From: Maribellus sp. CM-23
GTDB taxonomy: Bacteria > Bacteroidota > Bacteroidia > Bacteroidales > Prolixibacteraceae
Length of the DNA: 64,000 nucleotides
Assembly (NCBI RefSeq): GCF_021354595.1
Contig: NZ_JADWYJ010000003.1
Coordinates: forward strand, 372,001-436,000
Direction: 5' to 3'
Under the pieces are notes generated by a model that was given only the letters and a program-made list of their open reading frames with translations, was not told where the DNA came from and made no database searches. The position numbers and the translations under genes were made by a program. Shown here one piece after another: positions 33,849 through 43,840 of this stretch (position 1 is its first letter; the number at the start of each line of letters is the position of its first letter).

Positions 33849-34338
33849 AGTTCAGTGTTGTGCTCTTTGCACTCCGCTCCATGCTCTTTGAAAGAGTTGG
33901 CTTCGGTCTCCGCTTGTCCGTCTGCTGACGGGCGGATCCCTCGCCATGACGTCAAGGAGGGGGTGTTCCGGCAGCGGACAGCAGCTGACAATTCCCAGCT
34001 ACGACTCTCTATGTCCGCTGCCAAACGAAAACAAAAACGGACGTCATTGCGATTCGTCCGGCAGCCGACGGACGGAGAAGCAATCAGAAGGAGGGGTGTT
34101 GCTGTGCAGCCGTATTGCCGTGTTACTGTTTTGTACTCGTAGCTCGTAGCCTGTAGTTTATAGTTCAGAGTTGTGCTCTTTGCTCTCCGCTCCATGCCCT
34201 TTGCAATTTAACCGTTTTACAATTTTACAACTTAGCCCAGCTCACAGCATTTCCCATTTGTCCTCATTCAGGGGGACGAGGAATTCCGGAGGCTTCGACG
34301 ACGGAATGACGGAGGGGGTGTTGTAGTCGCAGTTTACA
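33849..34338. repeat. Tandem duplication, copy 2
   Basis: Second copy of the preceding unit, with scattered substitutions and short indels (one heptad TGCTCTT is missing relative to copy 1). The CATTGCGA...GAAGCAATC element is at about 34045-34085. Confidence 0.75.
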
Positions 34339-34560
34339 GTCTCAGTATTCAGTTGGGAAATGAATATCTGACAAACTTGAAGCTTGTAGCTCGAAGCTCG
34401 CAGCTTGTTTTCCAATTTAGCAATTGCTTACCGTTCGGTGTTGCCGTGTCGCTGGCCCCTCGCAGTACGAAGCACTCTGAACTTTAAACGCTGAACCCTG
34501 AACTCAGTCCCTCCATCCTTCAGTCCTTCAACTGATCACTCCCTCAGCCTTGTATGCCGA
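34339..34560. repeat. Heptad-phased repeat tail
   Basis: Contains GCTTGTA-GCTCGAA-GCTCGC units near 34385 and TGAACTT-TAAACGC then TGAACCC-TGAACTC near 34480. The remaining bases up to 34660 hold no recognised element except the promoter below. Confidence 0.5.
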
Positions 34561-34661
34561 TAAGTTCACGCTAAGGGATAGATGCTTACGTAAATAAAGG
34601 TTCATTAAGTTTTCTTAGTAATTGTTCACCACTCTTAATAATTGCTAACATAATAAGTCTC

Positions 34662-34669
34662 TACTTTTG
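34662..34669 (+). promoter_or_regulatory. Putative -7 box of the TonB receptor/DUF4249 operon
   Basis: TACTTTTG matches TAnnTTTG, 46 bp before the ATG. A TTG 17 bp upstream (34642-34644) is the nearest -33 candidate, slightly too close. Confidence 0.45.
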
Positions 34670-34715
34670 ACCCCGTAAGTTGAACCTTGATTCATAAAAC
34701 AACTCAAAAAAATCT

Positions 34716-37126
34716 ATGAAACAGTTTTACCTCTGTAACGCATTTGTGTTTTTTTTCTTTTTCTCAAATGCGCAGAAAGTTACGATTAGCGGTTATGTTA
34801 CAGACCTGTCAACCGGCGAAGGTCTGATTAATGCCAATGTTTACGACCTTCAAAAAGAAACGGGGAATGTCAGCAACGTTTATGGTTTTTACAGTTTAAC
34901 GGTGCCTGCCGGAAAAGCGCAGATTCAGTATTCATTTGTGGGATACGAAAAGCAGGTGCTGGAACTGGACCTGAAAAAAGACACGGTAATAAACATAAAA
35001 CTTAAATTGATGGGCGAGCTGGACGAAGTAACGGTACGGGCCAACAAATCGAACGTGGAACGCAGCCAGATGAGTATGGTGGAATTACCCACCGAAAAAC
35101 TGGATAAGCTGCCGCTGATGTTGGGCGAACCCGATGTGCTGAAAGTGATCCAGTTATTACCGGGAGTGCAGTCGGGGGCCGAAGGAACGAGCGGTATTTA
35201 CGTGAGGGGAGGAGGACCCGATCAGAACCTCTTTTTGTTGGACGGTGTGCCGGTTTACAACGCAAGCCATTTGTTTGGTTTCTTTTCGGTTTTCAATCCG
35301 GCAGCCGTTAAAACGGTTACTTTGTACAAAGGCGGTTTCCCGGCGCGTTTCGGGGGGCGGCTTTCCTCGGTGGTCGATATCCGGATGAAAGAAGGAAACG
35401 ACCAGGAGTTTAAAGGGGAATTTTCCATCGGGCTGATTTCTTCGCGCTTTTCCATTGAAGGACCGATCAAGAAAGACAAAACATCGTTTATTTTCTCCGG
35501 AAGAAGAACGTATGTTGATTTACTGGCCCGGCCTTTTATTATGCTTGCCAACAAAGAAGCTGACAACGAAAAGATAACCGGGGGGTATTATTTTTACGAT
35601 CTCAACGCAAAAATCAACCATAAGTTTTCGGACAAAAGCAGGTTGTTTCTTTCTACCTATGCGGGGCTCGACAAGGCTTACGCAAAAGAGGATTCCCGCT
35701 ATTCAGAGAATAACATCCGCTACCTGGATAAGTATGACATGGGAATTGGCTGGGGAAACATTACCTCGGCGCTTCGGTGGAATTATGTGTACAACCCAAA
35801 ATTGTTCAGCAATGTTACGCTTACCTACAGCGATTACAAGTTTGACGTACGCGAAGAATACAAGCTTATCAATACCAATGACAATACTTTTGATGAAGAT
35901 TATTTCAATTACCACTCGGGCATAAACGATTTAACGGCCAAAGTCGATTTCGATTACTACCCGGGAGGCGGGCACTCCATTAAATTTGGGGCCTCCAATA
36001 TCTGGCATAAATTTAAACCCGGGGTGAATCATGAACGCACGACTGGAGATTATTCAGAATATCCTTCAGAAAAAAACGATACAATTTATGGAAACAAAAA
36101 CATCTCAGCCATAGAATTCAATGCCTTTGTTGAAGATAATTACGACATTACGTCCAAACTAAGGGCCAATTTAGGCGTGCATTTTTCTTTGTTTAATGTT
36201 CAAAATACAACCTATACCTCGCTGGAGCCGCGTTTGTCGTTGCGCTATCTTTTCTCCGATAACCTTTCGTTGAAAGCGTCCTACACAAAAATGAGCCAGT
36301 ACATTCATTTACTGAGTTCTTCCACCATTAGTTTGCCTACCGATTTGTGGCTTCCGGTAACCAAAGATGTGAAGCCGCAAAAATCGCATCAGATAGCTGT
36401 GGGGGCTGCCTTAAAAACAGGCAAGGGTTATGACCTGACAATTGAGGGATTCTATAAAACGATGGATAACCTGATTGAATACAAAGAAGGCGCTTCGTTC
36501 ACCGGCGTTAGCAAAGACTGGGAATCGAAAATTGAAATGGGGAAGGGATGGTCGTATGGGGCCGAAGTAATGCTTGAAAAGAAAACCGGCAAAACTACGG
36601 GCTGGCTTGGTTACACACTTTCGTGGGCCGACCGCAAATTTGAGAACCTGAATTTTGGAAAGAAATTCCCGGCAAAATACGATCGCCGGCACGACGTCAG
36701 TTTGGTATTGATCCATGAATTTTCGAAGAAATTCGACATCGGAATGGTGTGGGTTTACGGTACCGGGAATGCGACTACTCTTGGAAAACAACGATACGAC
36801 TCAATGCTTCCCGGAGAACGGCCGCGTTATTACAACCAGAATCTTGTTTATTACGGAGAACGTAATAGTGTTACCGCATGCCTTCTTACCACCGGATGGA
36901 TGTGAGTATGAATTTTCATAAGCAAAAGAAACACGGTATTAGAACCTGGTCGCTTTCATTTTACAACGCTTACAGCCGGCAAAACCCATTCTACCTGTAT
37001 TGGGGCAGCGAAAGCATGGGAGCGTACGACCAGAACGGAAAATATTACGAAACTTCCAAGCCAGCACTCAAGCAGGTGAGCCTTTTTCCCATCATTCCTT
37101 CCATTAGTTACACCTATAAATTCTAA
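34716..37126 (+). pseudogene. TonB-dependent receptor with carboxypeptidase-like domain, frameshifted near the C-terminus
   Basis: Signal peptide, then a carboxypeptidase-regulatory-like domain (VTISGYVTDLSTGEGLINAN, residues 22-110). The plug (VLKVIQLLPGVQSGAEGTSG, YVRGGGPDQNLFLLDGVPVY) and a beta-barrel follow. The first frame ends at 36905 after GERNSV. From there the next frame continues the barrel as RMPSYHRMDVSMNF, NAYSRQNPFYLYW and a normal C-terminus SISYTYKF ending at 37126. The region reads AATAGTGTTACCGCATG; removing one GT gives NSYRMPSYHR, as in relatives. So a GT duplication breaks a gene of about 802 residues. The DUF4249 partner begins 4 bp later. The receptor would import an unknown ligand. 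Either a recent mutation or a sequence error. Confidence 0.8.
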
Positions 37127-37130
37127 ACCC

Positions 37131-38198
37131 ATGCAAAAACATATTTTAGTATTTACAGTACTTTGCGCAGCGTTGCTTTCTGCCTGCGAAAAAACCATTG
37201 ATTTTAAGGGTGAAGACATTGATCCCAAAATTGTAGTGAATGGCCTGGTGACTCCCGGAAAACCGATAGAGGTTCGTATAACCCGGAGCGAAAACCTTTT
37301 GTCGGAAAGCTACGCTTCGACAATATTAAAAGATGCAGTCGCAGATTTGTATGTTGATGATGTGTTGACTGAAAAACTGAGTATTAACGCCCAGTCAGAT
37401 GCATCAGAGACCTACAGCATTCCTGTTTTTAGTTCTCAAACAATTGCAGAGTCGGGTAAAACTTACCGCCTCGAAGTGAGTCACGAAGGCTTGAAACCGG
37501 TTACTTGTGAAACCACAGTTCCCACACCTGTTGACATTGAAGTTGATACACTTTCTACATTGCTGAGCGGGAGTTGGGGAACAGGACTATACATAATGGT
37601 AAATTTGAAATTTTCGGATAATGCTGAAACGAAGGATTACTATCGGGCGCAAATGGATTTAATGAGAGGAGTTAATAAAGCTTACTATGATTCTTACAAC
37701 AAACCTGAGGATTTGTCGGACACTGTGCTGATTCGTTTTACTGCCAGTGGAGTTGACATTAGTGATCCAATATTTAAGGGAAGCGATCAGGCCGATGATA
37801 TTGTAACAGGAACACCCGAAAACAGGTTTGCTCTTTTCGATGATTCGGACATCAATGGAAAAGAATACATTTTGAAACTGGGTTTTATGGCGAATCCTAA
37901 TTATTCTGCTGAGATTGAGGAAGGGAGCGGCAACTTTATCGAGCAGCAGATAATCCTTAAAACATTAACCCCTGAGTATTACGAATACCTGAATTCTGTC
38001 AACAGTCATTTCTGGTATGGCGACGATTATTTCTCGGAACCTGTTCCTGTCTATTCCAATGTAAAAGGAGGATTAGGTATTTTTGCTTCCGAAGCGTCGG
38101 CAGTTTACACCATTATTTTTGGAAACTATCCATTGGACGATAAAGTCTATATTGAAAACTACGACTACGGCGGTTATGGTTATGATTACGGATATTAA
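37131..38198 (+). CDS. DUF4249 lipoprotein, partner of the TonB receptor
   Basis: 355 residues with a lipoprotein signal (LVFTVLCAALLSAC, Cys about residue 19). The DUF4249 start is clear: CEKTIDFKGEDIDPKIVVNG, then GKPIEVRITRSENLL, DAVADLYVDD and TYRLEVSHEGLKPVTCET. DUF4249 proteins are found beside TonB receptors with carboxypeptidase-like domains in Bacteroidota and are presumed surface-exposed cofactors, analogous to SusD. The protein ends in a Gly/Tyr-rich tail (YDYGGYGYDYGY) that is not part of the domain. It starts 4 bp after the rejoined receptor frame, so the two are translationally linked. Confidence 0.88.
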   Translation: MQKHILVFTVLCAALLSACEKTIDFKGEDIDPKIVVNGLVTPGKPIEVRITRSENLLSESYASTILKDAVADLYVDDVLTEKLSINAQSDASETYSIPVFSSQTIAESGKTYRLEVSHEGLKPVTCETTVPTPVDIEVDTLSTLLSGSWGTGLYIMVNLKFSDNAETKDYYRAQMDLMRGVNKAYYDSYNKPEDLSDTVLIRFTASGVDISDPIFKGSDQADDIVTGTPENRFALFDDSDINGKEYILKLGFMANPNYSAEIEEGSGNFIEQQIILKTLTPEYYEYLNSVNSHFWYGDDYFSEPVPVYSNVKGGLGIFASEASAVYTIIFGNYPLDDKVYIENYDYGGYGYDYGY

Positions 38199-38216
38199 GG
38201 ATTCAAGATAAATTGA

Positions 38217-39194
38217 CTACTTCCCAAAAACATAGATGAGTGATAGCTGTTGCTGGTTGTCGAAGGTATCCCAGTCGGCCACATGCATGGAAATATTGAA
38301 TGTGCCGCTAACGTTTTTGTAATTGATAAAATACCAGATCAGGTCGGTACGCCAGTAATTTTCGGCCCGGTAATAGCTGTCGCCCATCGCAAAGTTATGA
38401 CCTCCGCCCGCATTCAAAACCGATTTTACGCCAAAATTCCGGTAACGTCCTTTGGCTTCGGCAAAAAAGCTGGTGCTTGTGTCGTAGCCGTCGGTAACAC
38501 CGCGCTCGCGGTAGGTCGAATTTAATACACCGGCTTTTATATACCCTGTAACGGTGGCTGTTTCTGCTGTTCGCAGTCCTGCCTGAACCGCAAAACCCAG
38601 GTAGTCTTTAATGTGCAGGGGCGGGTTGTTGTGCAGGGTGTGTGCATTGTGAAACATCAGCATGTAATTCTGTAAAAACAGGTTTTTATGAAAGATCTCA
38701 CCCGAGAAGCCTGCCATAAATTGCTCGCGTTGGGTTTCGGTTTGGCGGCCCACCCAATCTACAAATCCGTTTTGGTGGCCCCAATCCCATTTAACGTTTC
38801 CAAACAGGCCTTCCACGTTGGGGCGGTAATACAAAAGCGTGTCGCTTAACATAGCCAGCGGAAAGTCAATTTTATCACGGCGGGGAAAGGCACCAAACAC
38901 AAATTCTGTCCGGTCGTCGAGGTATTGATAATACATCGTCAATTTGGGTTTTTGCGCATCCATTTCGCTCCCGAGTTCAAACAAGTGGCTTAATCCGCCG
39001 CGCAAACGGTGGTTATCCATCGAAACACCCAGTTCAAAGGCGCCCCTCGTTCCGATAATGGTTTGTGGGTTGGCATAAGGCTGTGTAAACTCGCGGTTGT
39101 CGCCAATGCCTTCAAAAAGAACCTGGTATTCAAAATTCTGGGCTTTTACAATTACGGCGGAAAGGAGTAAAATCAATGTTAGTGTCTTCTTCAT
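38217..39194 (-). CDS. Outer-membrane beta-barrel protein, unknown
   Basis: 325 residues from ATG 39194 (MKKTLTLILLLSAVIVKAQ, a signal peptide ending AQ); the frame to 39224 adds ten residues before the signal. The mature part alternates polar and aromatic residues (LTMYYQYLDDRTEFVFGAFPR, SFFAEAKGRYRNFGVKS) and ends LSLIYVFGK, which suggests a porin-like barrel of 14-16 strands. I do not recognise a family. Convergent with the DUF4249 gene. No neighbour hints at a substrate. Confidence 0.7.
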   Translation of the reverse strand: MKKTLTLILLLSAVIVKAQNFEYQVLFEGIGDNREFTQPYANPQTIIGTRGAFELGVSMDNHRLRGGLSHLFELGSEMDAQKPKLTMYYQYLDDRTEFVFGAFPRRDKIDFPLAMLSDTLLYYRPNVEGLFGNVKWDWGHQNGFVDWVGRQTETQREQFMAGFSGEIFHKNLFLQNYMLMFHNAHTLHNNPPLHIKDYLGFAVQAGLRTAETATVTGYIKAGVLNSTYRERGVTDGYDTSTSFFAEAKGRYRNFGVKSVLNAGGGHNFAMGDSYYRAENYWRTDLIWYFINYKNVSGTFNISMHVADWDTFDNQQQLSLIYVFGK

Positions 39195-39349
39195 ACGATT
39201 GGTATTTCGTCTCAAAAATAGCAAATAGTTTAGAGGGATATGGCCGGATGCCGTTTTTGCCGATGTTTTTTGATCACTTAAACCACCACTGTCCGGTTAA
39301 ATCAATGAGACTCTGATTTCAGGAGTGATAGAGGACTGAAATTATGAAG

Positions 39350-39660
39350 TAGAACTGATCCCGATCCGCCGACTGACGGATCGGGATCTAATGAGGTCTA
39401 TATTCCCCGCCCCTTGGTGCGAATTGAAAAATATCATGTCTTTGGGATATCCCGTCTGCTCTGCGGCGGGGGTGTTCATTTTATGCACGATATATATCTT
39501 TCCATTCTTGTTATTCCGGAATGTTCCGCCCCTATGGGGCTTCTTTTTTCTCATTTGGAATTTTCTATAAATAGGATCGCAACGCTGTCGCTCAAAAAAA
39601 CAGCTGCGGAGCAGCAAAATATTTATAGACAAAGAGATGTGGAAAACCCCTAAGCTGCAG
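39350..39660. repeat. Dispersed Bacteroidota intergenic repeat
   Basis: Contains the inverted repeat GATCCCGATCCG...CGGATCGGGATC (39357-39388), the hairpin GCCCCTATGGGGC before TTCTTTTTT (39529-39550), and a long inverted pair CTATAAATA/TATTTATAG (39567-39629) enclosing a GCTGCGGAGCAGC stem. I recall this type of sequence from intergenic regions of other Bacteroidota. No gene here. Confidence 0.5.
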
Positions 39661-39824
39661 CGCAGCGAAATAAATTTGATTGTCAAAATAATTCCCTTTT
39701 CACCGGCAGCAATGAACCCAAATATGGAGCAGATAGATGCTATTTCGTACAAGCGCAAACGGCTGCAACTCGCCGTAATTAATCATCTGCAATTTATCCG
39801 TTTCTCAATTTGACCATTTGATAA

Positions 39825-40634
39825 TCAGTCACACAAAATATAATTATCCCTTCGCGGGTTGATCACCATTACGGGCAATTTGCCGGCTTGTTTAACAATC
39901 TTTCTTTCGGGGAGGCCTATCAGGTAATCAAGCGGGGTAATGCTCGAACTCCCAAGCATCACAAACAGGTTGCAGTCGGATACAAGCGCCATTTCGAGTG
40001 CTTCAAATACATTGCGTAAACTGGATTTTCCACCCTTGTAAATTTTGTGTGTTATGCCAAATTCGCGGTAAAGTTTGGTGCTCAGCTTTACGTTCCGGGC
40101 CACATTTACTTTGCCTTCTTTCGACGAATCGCTGGCCGCAACCGCCACAATCTCAGCCTGGTTAAAACGTCCGAAATACGAACACCAAAGCGAGTTGTCG
40201 CTGTTTTCTTTGCGCAGGTCAAGGGTTTGAACAATCCTGTTATAGTCTTCAATCGTAGATTCGGGGTGAATAAACAACCACGGGATGGAGCTTTCTGTTA
40301 CCGAGCCCGAATGTTTCCGGAACTTTTCCGAATTGGCAACAATGATAATGCCTTCGTGGTTTTCAGCCAGCACATCGGACAGCCTGGATGTATTTTCAGA
40401 GAGGAGCAGTGTGGAAACTTTCATGCCCGGGAGTTCCTGTTTTACCACCCGTGCGTAGTCGCTTACTTTTTCACGGTAAGCACCTTGGTTCTTGCTTCGT
40501 TTCGGAGCGTTAAATGTGAGGCACAACTCCTTTTTAAAAATATAGGCGATTTTAAGGCTGTGCCGGATCAGTGCCTGATCGTTGGCATTTAACTCCAGCA
40601 AAGCGATAATTTTCTGTTCCTTGTGTTCCGGCAT
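39825..40634 (-). CDS. Universal stress protein family, two-domain
   Basis: 269 residues with two UspA-like folds. The second half has the family ATP-binding pattern in degenerate form (MLGSSSITPLDYLIGLPERK, then GKLPVMVINPRRD). The first half (IIALLELNANDQALIRHSL ... IIIVANSEKF) lacks the Gly-rich loop. Such proteins are cytosolic stress or energy sensors. It is divergent from the ADP-forming acyl-CoA synthetase gene, and USP genes are often near acetate and energy metabolism genes; a functional link is only inferred. Confidence 0.7.
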   Translation of the reverse strand: MPEHKEQKIIALLELNANDQALIRHSLKIAYIFKKELCLTFNAPKRSKNQGAYREKVSDYARVVKQELPGMKVSTLLLSENTSRLSDVLAENHEGIIIVANSEKFRKHSGSVTESSIPWLFIHPESTIEDYNRIVQTLDLRKENSDNSLWCSYFGRFNQAEIVAVAASDSSKEGKVNVARNVKLSTKLYREFGITHKIYKGGKSSLRNVFEALEMALVSDCNLFVMLGSSSITPLDYLIGLPERKIVKQAGKLPVMVINPRRDNYILCD

Positions 40635-40793
40635 GCGGTTTTTGTTTCAAATGTAAAAATTTCGTTGTGCAGAAGCGGCAGATGTTGAAAAAAATCAGGA
40701 ACCATTCAAGGGCTTTTACCTACTTTTATCCAATCAATCTGTAACACGAATTCCTTTGGCGAAAGGAAAACGGTCTAAATTAAAACATTGAAA

Positions 40794-42851
40794 ATGATTC
40801 ATGAAAAACTATTGAGACCCCGGAGTATTGTTGTGGTGGGAGCTTCAAACAATGTAACCAAACCGGGCGGTAAGGTCATAAAAAACCTGCTTGATCATCA
40901 ATACAAAGGCGACCTGTTTGCCGTTAACCCCAAAGAAAGCAGTATTCAGGGAATTCCTTCGTTTACAGATGTATCCGACCTGCCGGATATTGACCTGGCG
41001 ATCCTGGCCATTCCTGCGCGGTTCTGCCTCCATGCCGTTACCGAACTCGCCGAAGAACACGACACGAAAGCTTTCATCATTATTTCTGCCGGTTTTGGTG
41101 AACAGGACGCCAAGGGCAAAGAACTGGAAAAGCAGATTGTGGAGGTGGTGAATAGAAACGGGGCGTGTTTGATTGGCCCCAACTGCATTGGGGTGATGAC
41201 ACCTTACCATGCCAGCGTATTTACCACGCCGGTTCCTCCGCTAACGCCCGAGGGCTGCGATTTCATCTCGGGCTCGGGAGCCACGGCTGTTTTTATTATT
41301 GAATCCGGTATTCCGAAAGGTCTTCGTTTTGCCAATATTTTCTCTGTGGGGAACAGTGCGCAAACCGGCGTGGAAGATGTGTTGGCTTATCTCGATGAAA
41401 ATTACGAGGAAGGGGTAAGTTCGAAAGTGAAATTATTGTATGTCGAAAATATCAACGATCCCGATAAACTGTTGTTTCATGCCTCGTCGCTGATCAACAA
41501 AGGCTGTAAAATAGCGGCGATAAAAGCCGGTAGTTCTGATGCCGGAAGCCGGGCTGCTTCGTCGCACACGGGTGCACTGACCAGCTCTGATGCCGCTGTG
41601 GACGCGCTTTTCCGTAAAGCCGGGATTGTAAGGTGTTATGGCCGCGAGGAATTAACCACCGTGGCCAGTGTTTTTATGTGCAAACCGCTGACCGGGAGAA
41701 AACTGGCGATTGTTACACATGCCGGTGGACCCGGCGTAATGCTGACCGATGCACTGGAAGACGGAGGTTTGAAAATTCCGGCCATTGAAGATTCGCCCAC
41801 CAAAGATGCTTTGTTGCAGAAGCTTTTCCCGGGCTCTTCGGTCGAGAACCCCATCGACTTTCTGGCAACAGGAACCGCCGAACAGTTGGGAGAGATCATC
41901 GACGCCTGCGAAAACGACTTTGATGTGGACGGGATGGCCGTTATTTTTGGTAGCCCGGGTTTGTTCCCAATTGGCGATGTGTACGATTTGCTTTCCGAAA
42001 AAATGAAGGTTTGCCAAAAGCCGATCTATCCGATTTTGCCTTCCATCATTAACGTGAAAGAAGATGTGGCGCATTTTATTGCACGTGGTAACGTGAATTT
42101 TCCTGACGAAGTTTTGCTGGGGCGGGCACTCACCAAAGTGATGCACACGTCGCCTCCGGCTGCAGTTTCTGCTACAAATCCGTATGTTGATCAGGCCAAA
42201 GTCAGAGAAATAATTGCGCAGACACACAATGGTTACCAGGCGCCTGAGGTGATTCATAATTTGTTTGACGTGGCCGGTATTCCACGAGTAAAAGAACTGG
42301 TGGCCACCAGCGAAACAGAAGCAGTGCTGGCGGCCATGAACATTGGTTTTCCGGTGGTGATGAAAGTGGTTGGACCCGTACATAAAACCGAAGTTGGGGG
42401 AGTGGTCTTAAACATCCGGAATGTGGGCGATGTGCGAAAAGAATTTCACCATTTGGCCGGAATTGAAGGAGCAGAAGGAGTGTTGATTGCACAAATGGCA
42501 TCGGGAATGGAACTTTTCCTGGGGGCTACTTACGAAGATACATTCGGGCACGTGATTCTTTGCGGTATGGGAGGAATTTACGTGGAAGTAATGAAGGATG
42601 TTGCTTCGGGACTGGCGCCTTTAACACTTTCCGAAGCGCATTCGATGATCCGGAGTCTGAAATCGTACAAATTGCTGAAAGGCTATCGGAAACAACCGGG
42701 AATTGACATCGACCGGTATGCTGAAATCATTGTCCGCTTGTCGTGGTTACTGCGGTATGCCACTGAAATAAAGGAGATCGACATCAATCCGTTGCTGGGA
42801 AATGCCAGTGAGATTCTGGCAGTGGATGCACGTATCCGTATTGAGAAATAA
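40794..42851 (+). CDS. Acetate/acyl-CoA ligase (ADP-forming), fused alpha-beta
   Basis: 685 residues from ATG 40794; a TTG two codons upstream is the only alternative. Domain order is CoA-binding (RPRSIVVVGASNNVTKPGGK, about 6-130), succinyl-CoA-synthetase-like (IGPNCIGVMTP, about 127-290), the catalytic His258 in SSHTGALTSSD, a ligase-CoA domain, and an ATP-grasp domain (about 470-685) with FPVVMKVVGPVHKTEVGGVV and ILCGMGGIYVEV. It converts acetyl-CoA or another acyl-CoA, ADP and phosphate to the acid, CoA and ATP, giving substrate-level phosphorylation in fermentation, or runs in reverse. This acyl-CoA synthetase type is common in anaerobic Bacteroidota and archaea. No evident operon partner. 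Confidence 0.92.
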   Translation: MIHEKLLRPRSIVVVGASNNVTKPGGKVIKNLLDHQYKGDLFAVNPKESSIQGIPSFTDVSDLPDIDLAILAIPARFCLHAVTELAEEHDTKAFIIISAGFGEQDAKGKELEKQIVEVVNRNGACLIGPNCIGVMTPYHASVFTTPVPPLTPEGCDFISGSGATAVFIIESGIPKGLRFANIFSVGNSAQTGVEDVLAYLDENYEEGVSSKVKLLYVENINDPDKLLFHASSLINKGCKIAAIKAGSSDAGSRAASSHTGALTSSDAAVDALFRKAGIVRCYGREELTTVASVFMCKPLTGRKLAIVTHAGGPGVMLTDALEDGGLKIPAIEDSPTKDALLQKLFPGSSVENPIDFLATGTAEQLGEIIDACENDFDVDGMAVIFGSPGLFPIGDVYDLLSEKMKVCQKPIYPILPSIINVKEDVAHFIARGNVNFPDEVLLGRALTKVMHTSPPAAVSATNPYVDQAKVREIIAQTHNGYQAPEVIHNLFDVAGIPRVKELVATSETEAVLAAMNIGFPVVMKVVGPVHKTEVGGVVLNIRNVGDVRKEFHHLAGIEGAEGVLIAQMASGMELFLGATYEDTFGHVILCGMGGIYVEVMKDVASGLAPLTLSEAHSMIRSLKSYKLLKGYRKQPGIDIDRYAEIIVRLSWLLRYATEIKEIDINPLLGNASEILAVDARIRIEK

Positions 42852-42905
42852 GAAGAAAAGCTATTTCAATAGAATTGTCAAGGTTCTCGCAAAGCAACAA
42901 AGTAG

Positions 42906-42942
42906 CACAAAGACCGCAAATTTATACTTTACGGTCTTTGTG
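42906..42942. terminator. Hairpin between convergent genes
   Basis: CACAAAGACCG (42906-42916) pairs perfectly with CGGTCTTTGTG (42932-42942). No T-run follows, so it may be a repeat of the CGCAAAG type rather than a classic terminator; it does separate convergent genes. Confidence 0.45.
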
Positions 42943-42971
42943 TGAATTTCTTATTGATGAATTCCGGGTTT

Positions 42972-43736
42972 TTACACCAACTCAATCCCCACGGGGCAAT
43001 GGTCCGAACCCATAACCTGGTCGAGGATGAAGGCGTCTTTTACTTCAGGAAGGAAACTTTCGCTTACCAAAAAGTAATCGATTCTCCAGCCGATGTTCTT
43101 GCCACGTGCTCCGGCGCGGTAACTCCACCACGAATATTTATCGGTAACATCGGGGTAAAAATGCCGGAAAGTATCGGTCAGTCCGCCTTGTGTAAAACGG
43201 TCCATCCCGTCGATTTCTTCCTGCATGTAGCCGGCCGATTTGTTGTAGTTTTGTTTCGGGCGGGCGAGGTCAACGGCTTTGTGCGCCACGTTAAAATCGC
43301 CGCAAACAACCACCGGCTTGGTTTTCTCCAGGTTTTTCAGGTAATCAAAAAACGCTTTGTCCCAGTCCTGCCGGTAATCCAGGCGTTTTAATTCGCTGCC
43401 CGAGTTGGGAACATAAACCGTTACCAGGTAGAATTTTTCGTATTCCAGGCAAAGGATCCTGCCTTCCTGGTCGTGGTCGTCGATTCCCATATCGCGGGTT
43501 ACGGCCAGCGGTTCTGTTTTACTTAAAATGGCTGTACCGGAATACCCTTTCTTTTCGGCCGAATTGGAATAAATGTGGTAATCGTTGATTCCGGCCAGGG
43601 TTTCAGCTACCTGGTCGTCCTGTGCTTTGGTTTCCTGAAGACACAATACGTCAGGATTCATAAGCTGGAGATCGTTGAAAAAGTTTTTCTGAGCTACGGC
43701 CCTGATGCCGTTTACATTCCAGGAGATAATCTTCAT
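42972..43736 (-). CDS. xthA: Exodeoxyribonuclease III
   Basis: 254 residues of the exonuclease-endonuclease-phosphatase fold. Motifs: MKIISWNVNGIRAV at the start, LCLQETKAQDD with the metal-binding Glu, YVPNSGSELKRLDYR, VVCGDFNVAHKAVDLARP with the catalytic Asp-Asn, WWSYRAGARGKNIGWRIDYF, and the final GSDHCPVGIEL with Asp-His. It acts as AP endonuclease and 3'-5' exonuclease in base-excision repair in the cytosol. Length and motif order are normal. The LTA-synthase-like gene ends 104 bp upstream on the same strand. Confidence 0.96.
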   Translation of the reverse strand: MKIISWNVNGIRAVAQKNFFNDLQLMNPDVLCLQETKAQDDQVAETLAGINDYHIYSNSAEKKGYSGTAILSKTEPLAVTRDMGIDDHDQEGRILCLEYEKFYLVTVYVPNSGSELKRLDYRQDWDKAFFDYLKNLEKTKPVVVCGDFNVAHKAVDLARPKQNYNKSAGYMQEEIDGMDRFTQGGLTDTFRHFYPDVTDKYSWWSYRAGARGKNIGWRIDYFLVSESFLPEVKDAFILDQVMGSDHCPVGIELV

Positions 43737-43840
43737 AGTGCTATTTATAAAACAATGTTATTACAACAGAAAACATGAACGGATGTTGACTGCCGGTCGG
43801 TAAAAACAAATGTAAATAAATAAAAAAAGTTTCGATGGGT

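Noticed and set aside
33254..34195. Open frames of 95-148 codons on both strands in the tandem duplication
   Set aside because: They overlap each other, repeat in both copies with the repeat DNA and have no family features; the region is repeat mosaic.
39342..39758. 138-codon minus-strand frame
   Set aside because: It covers the nested inverted repeats at 39.35-39.66 kb and has no domain; most likely chance.
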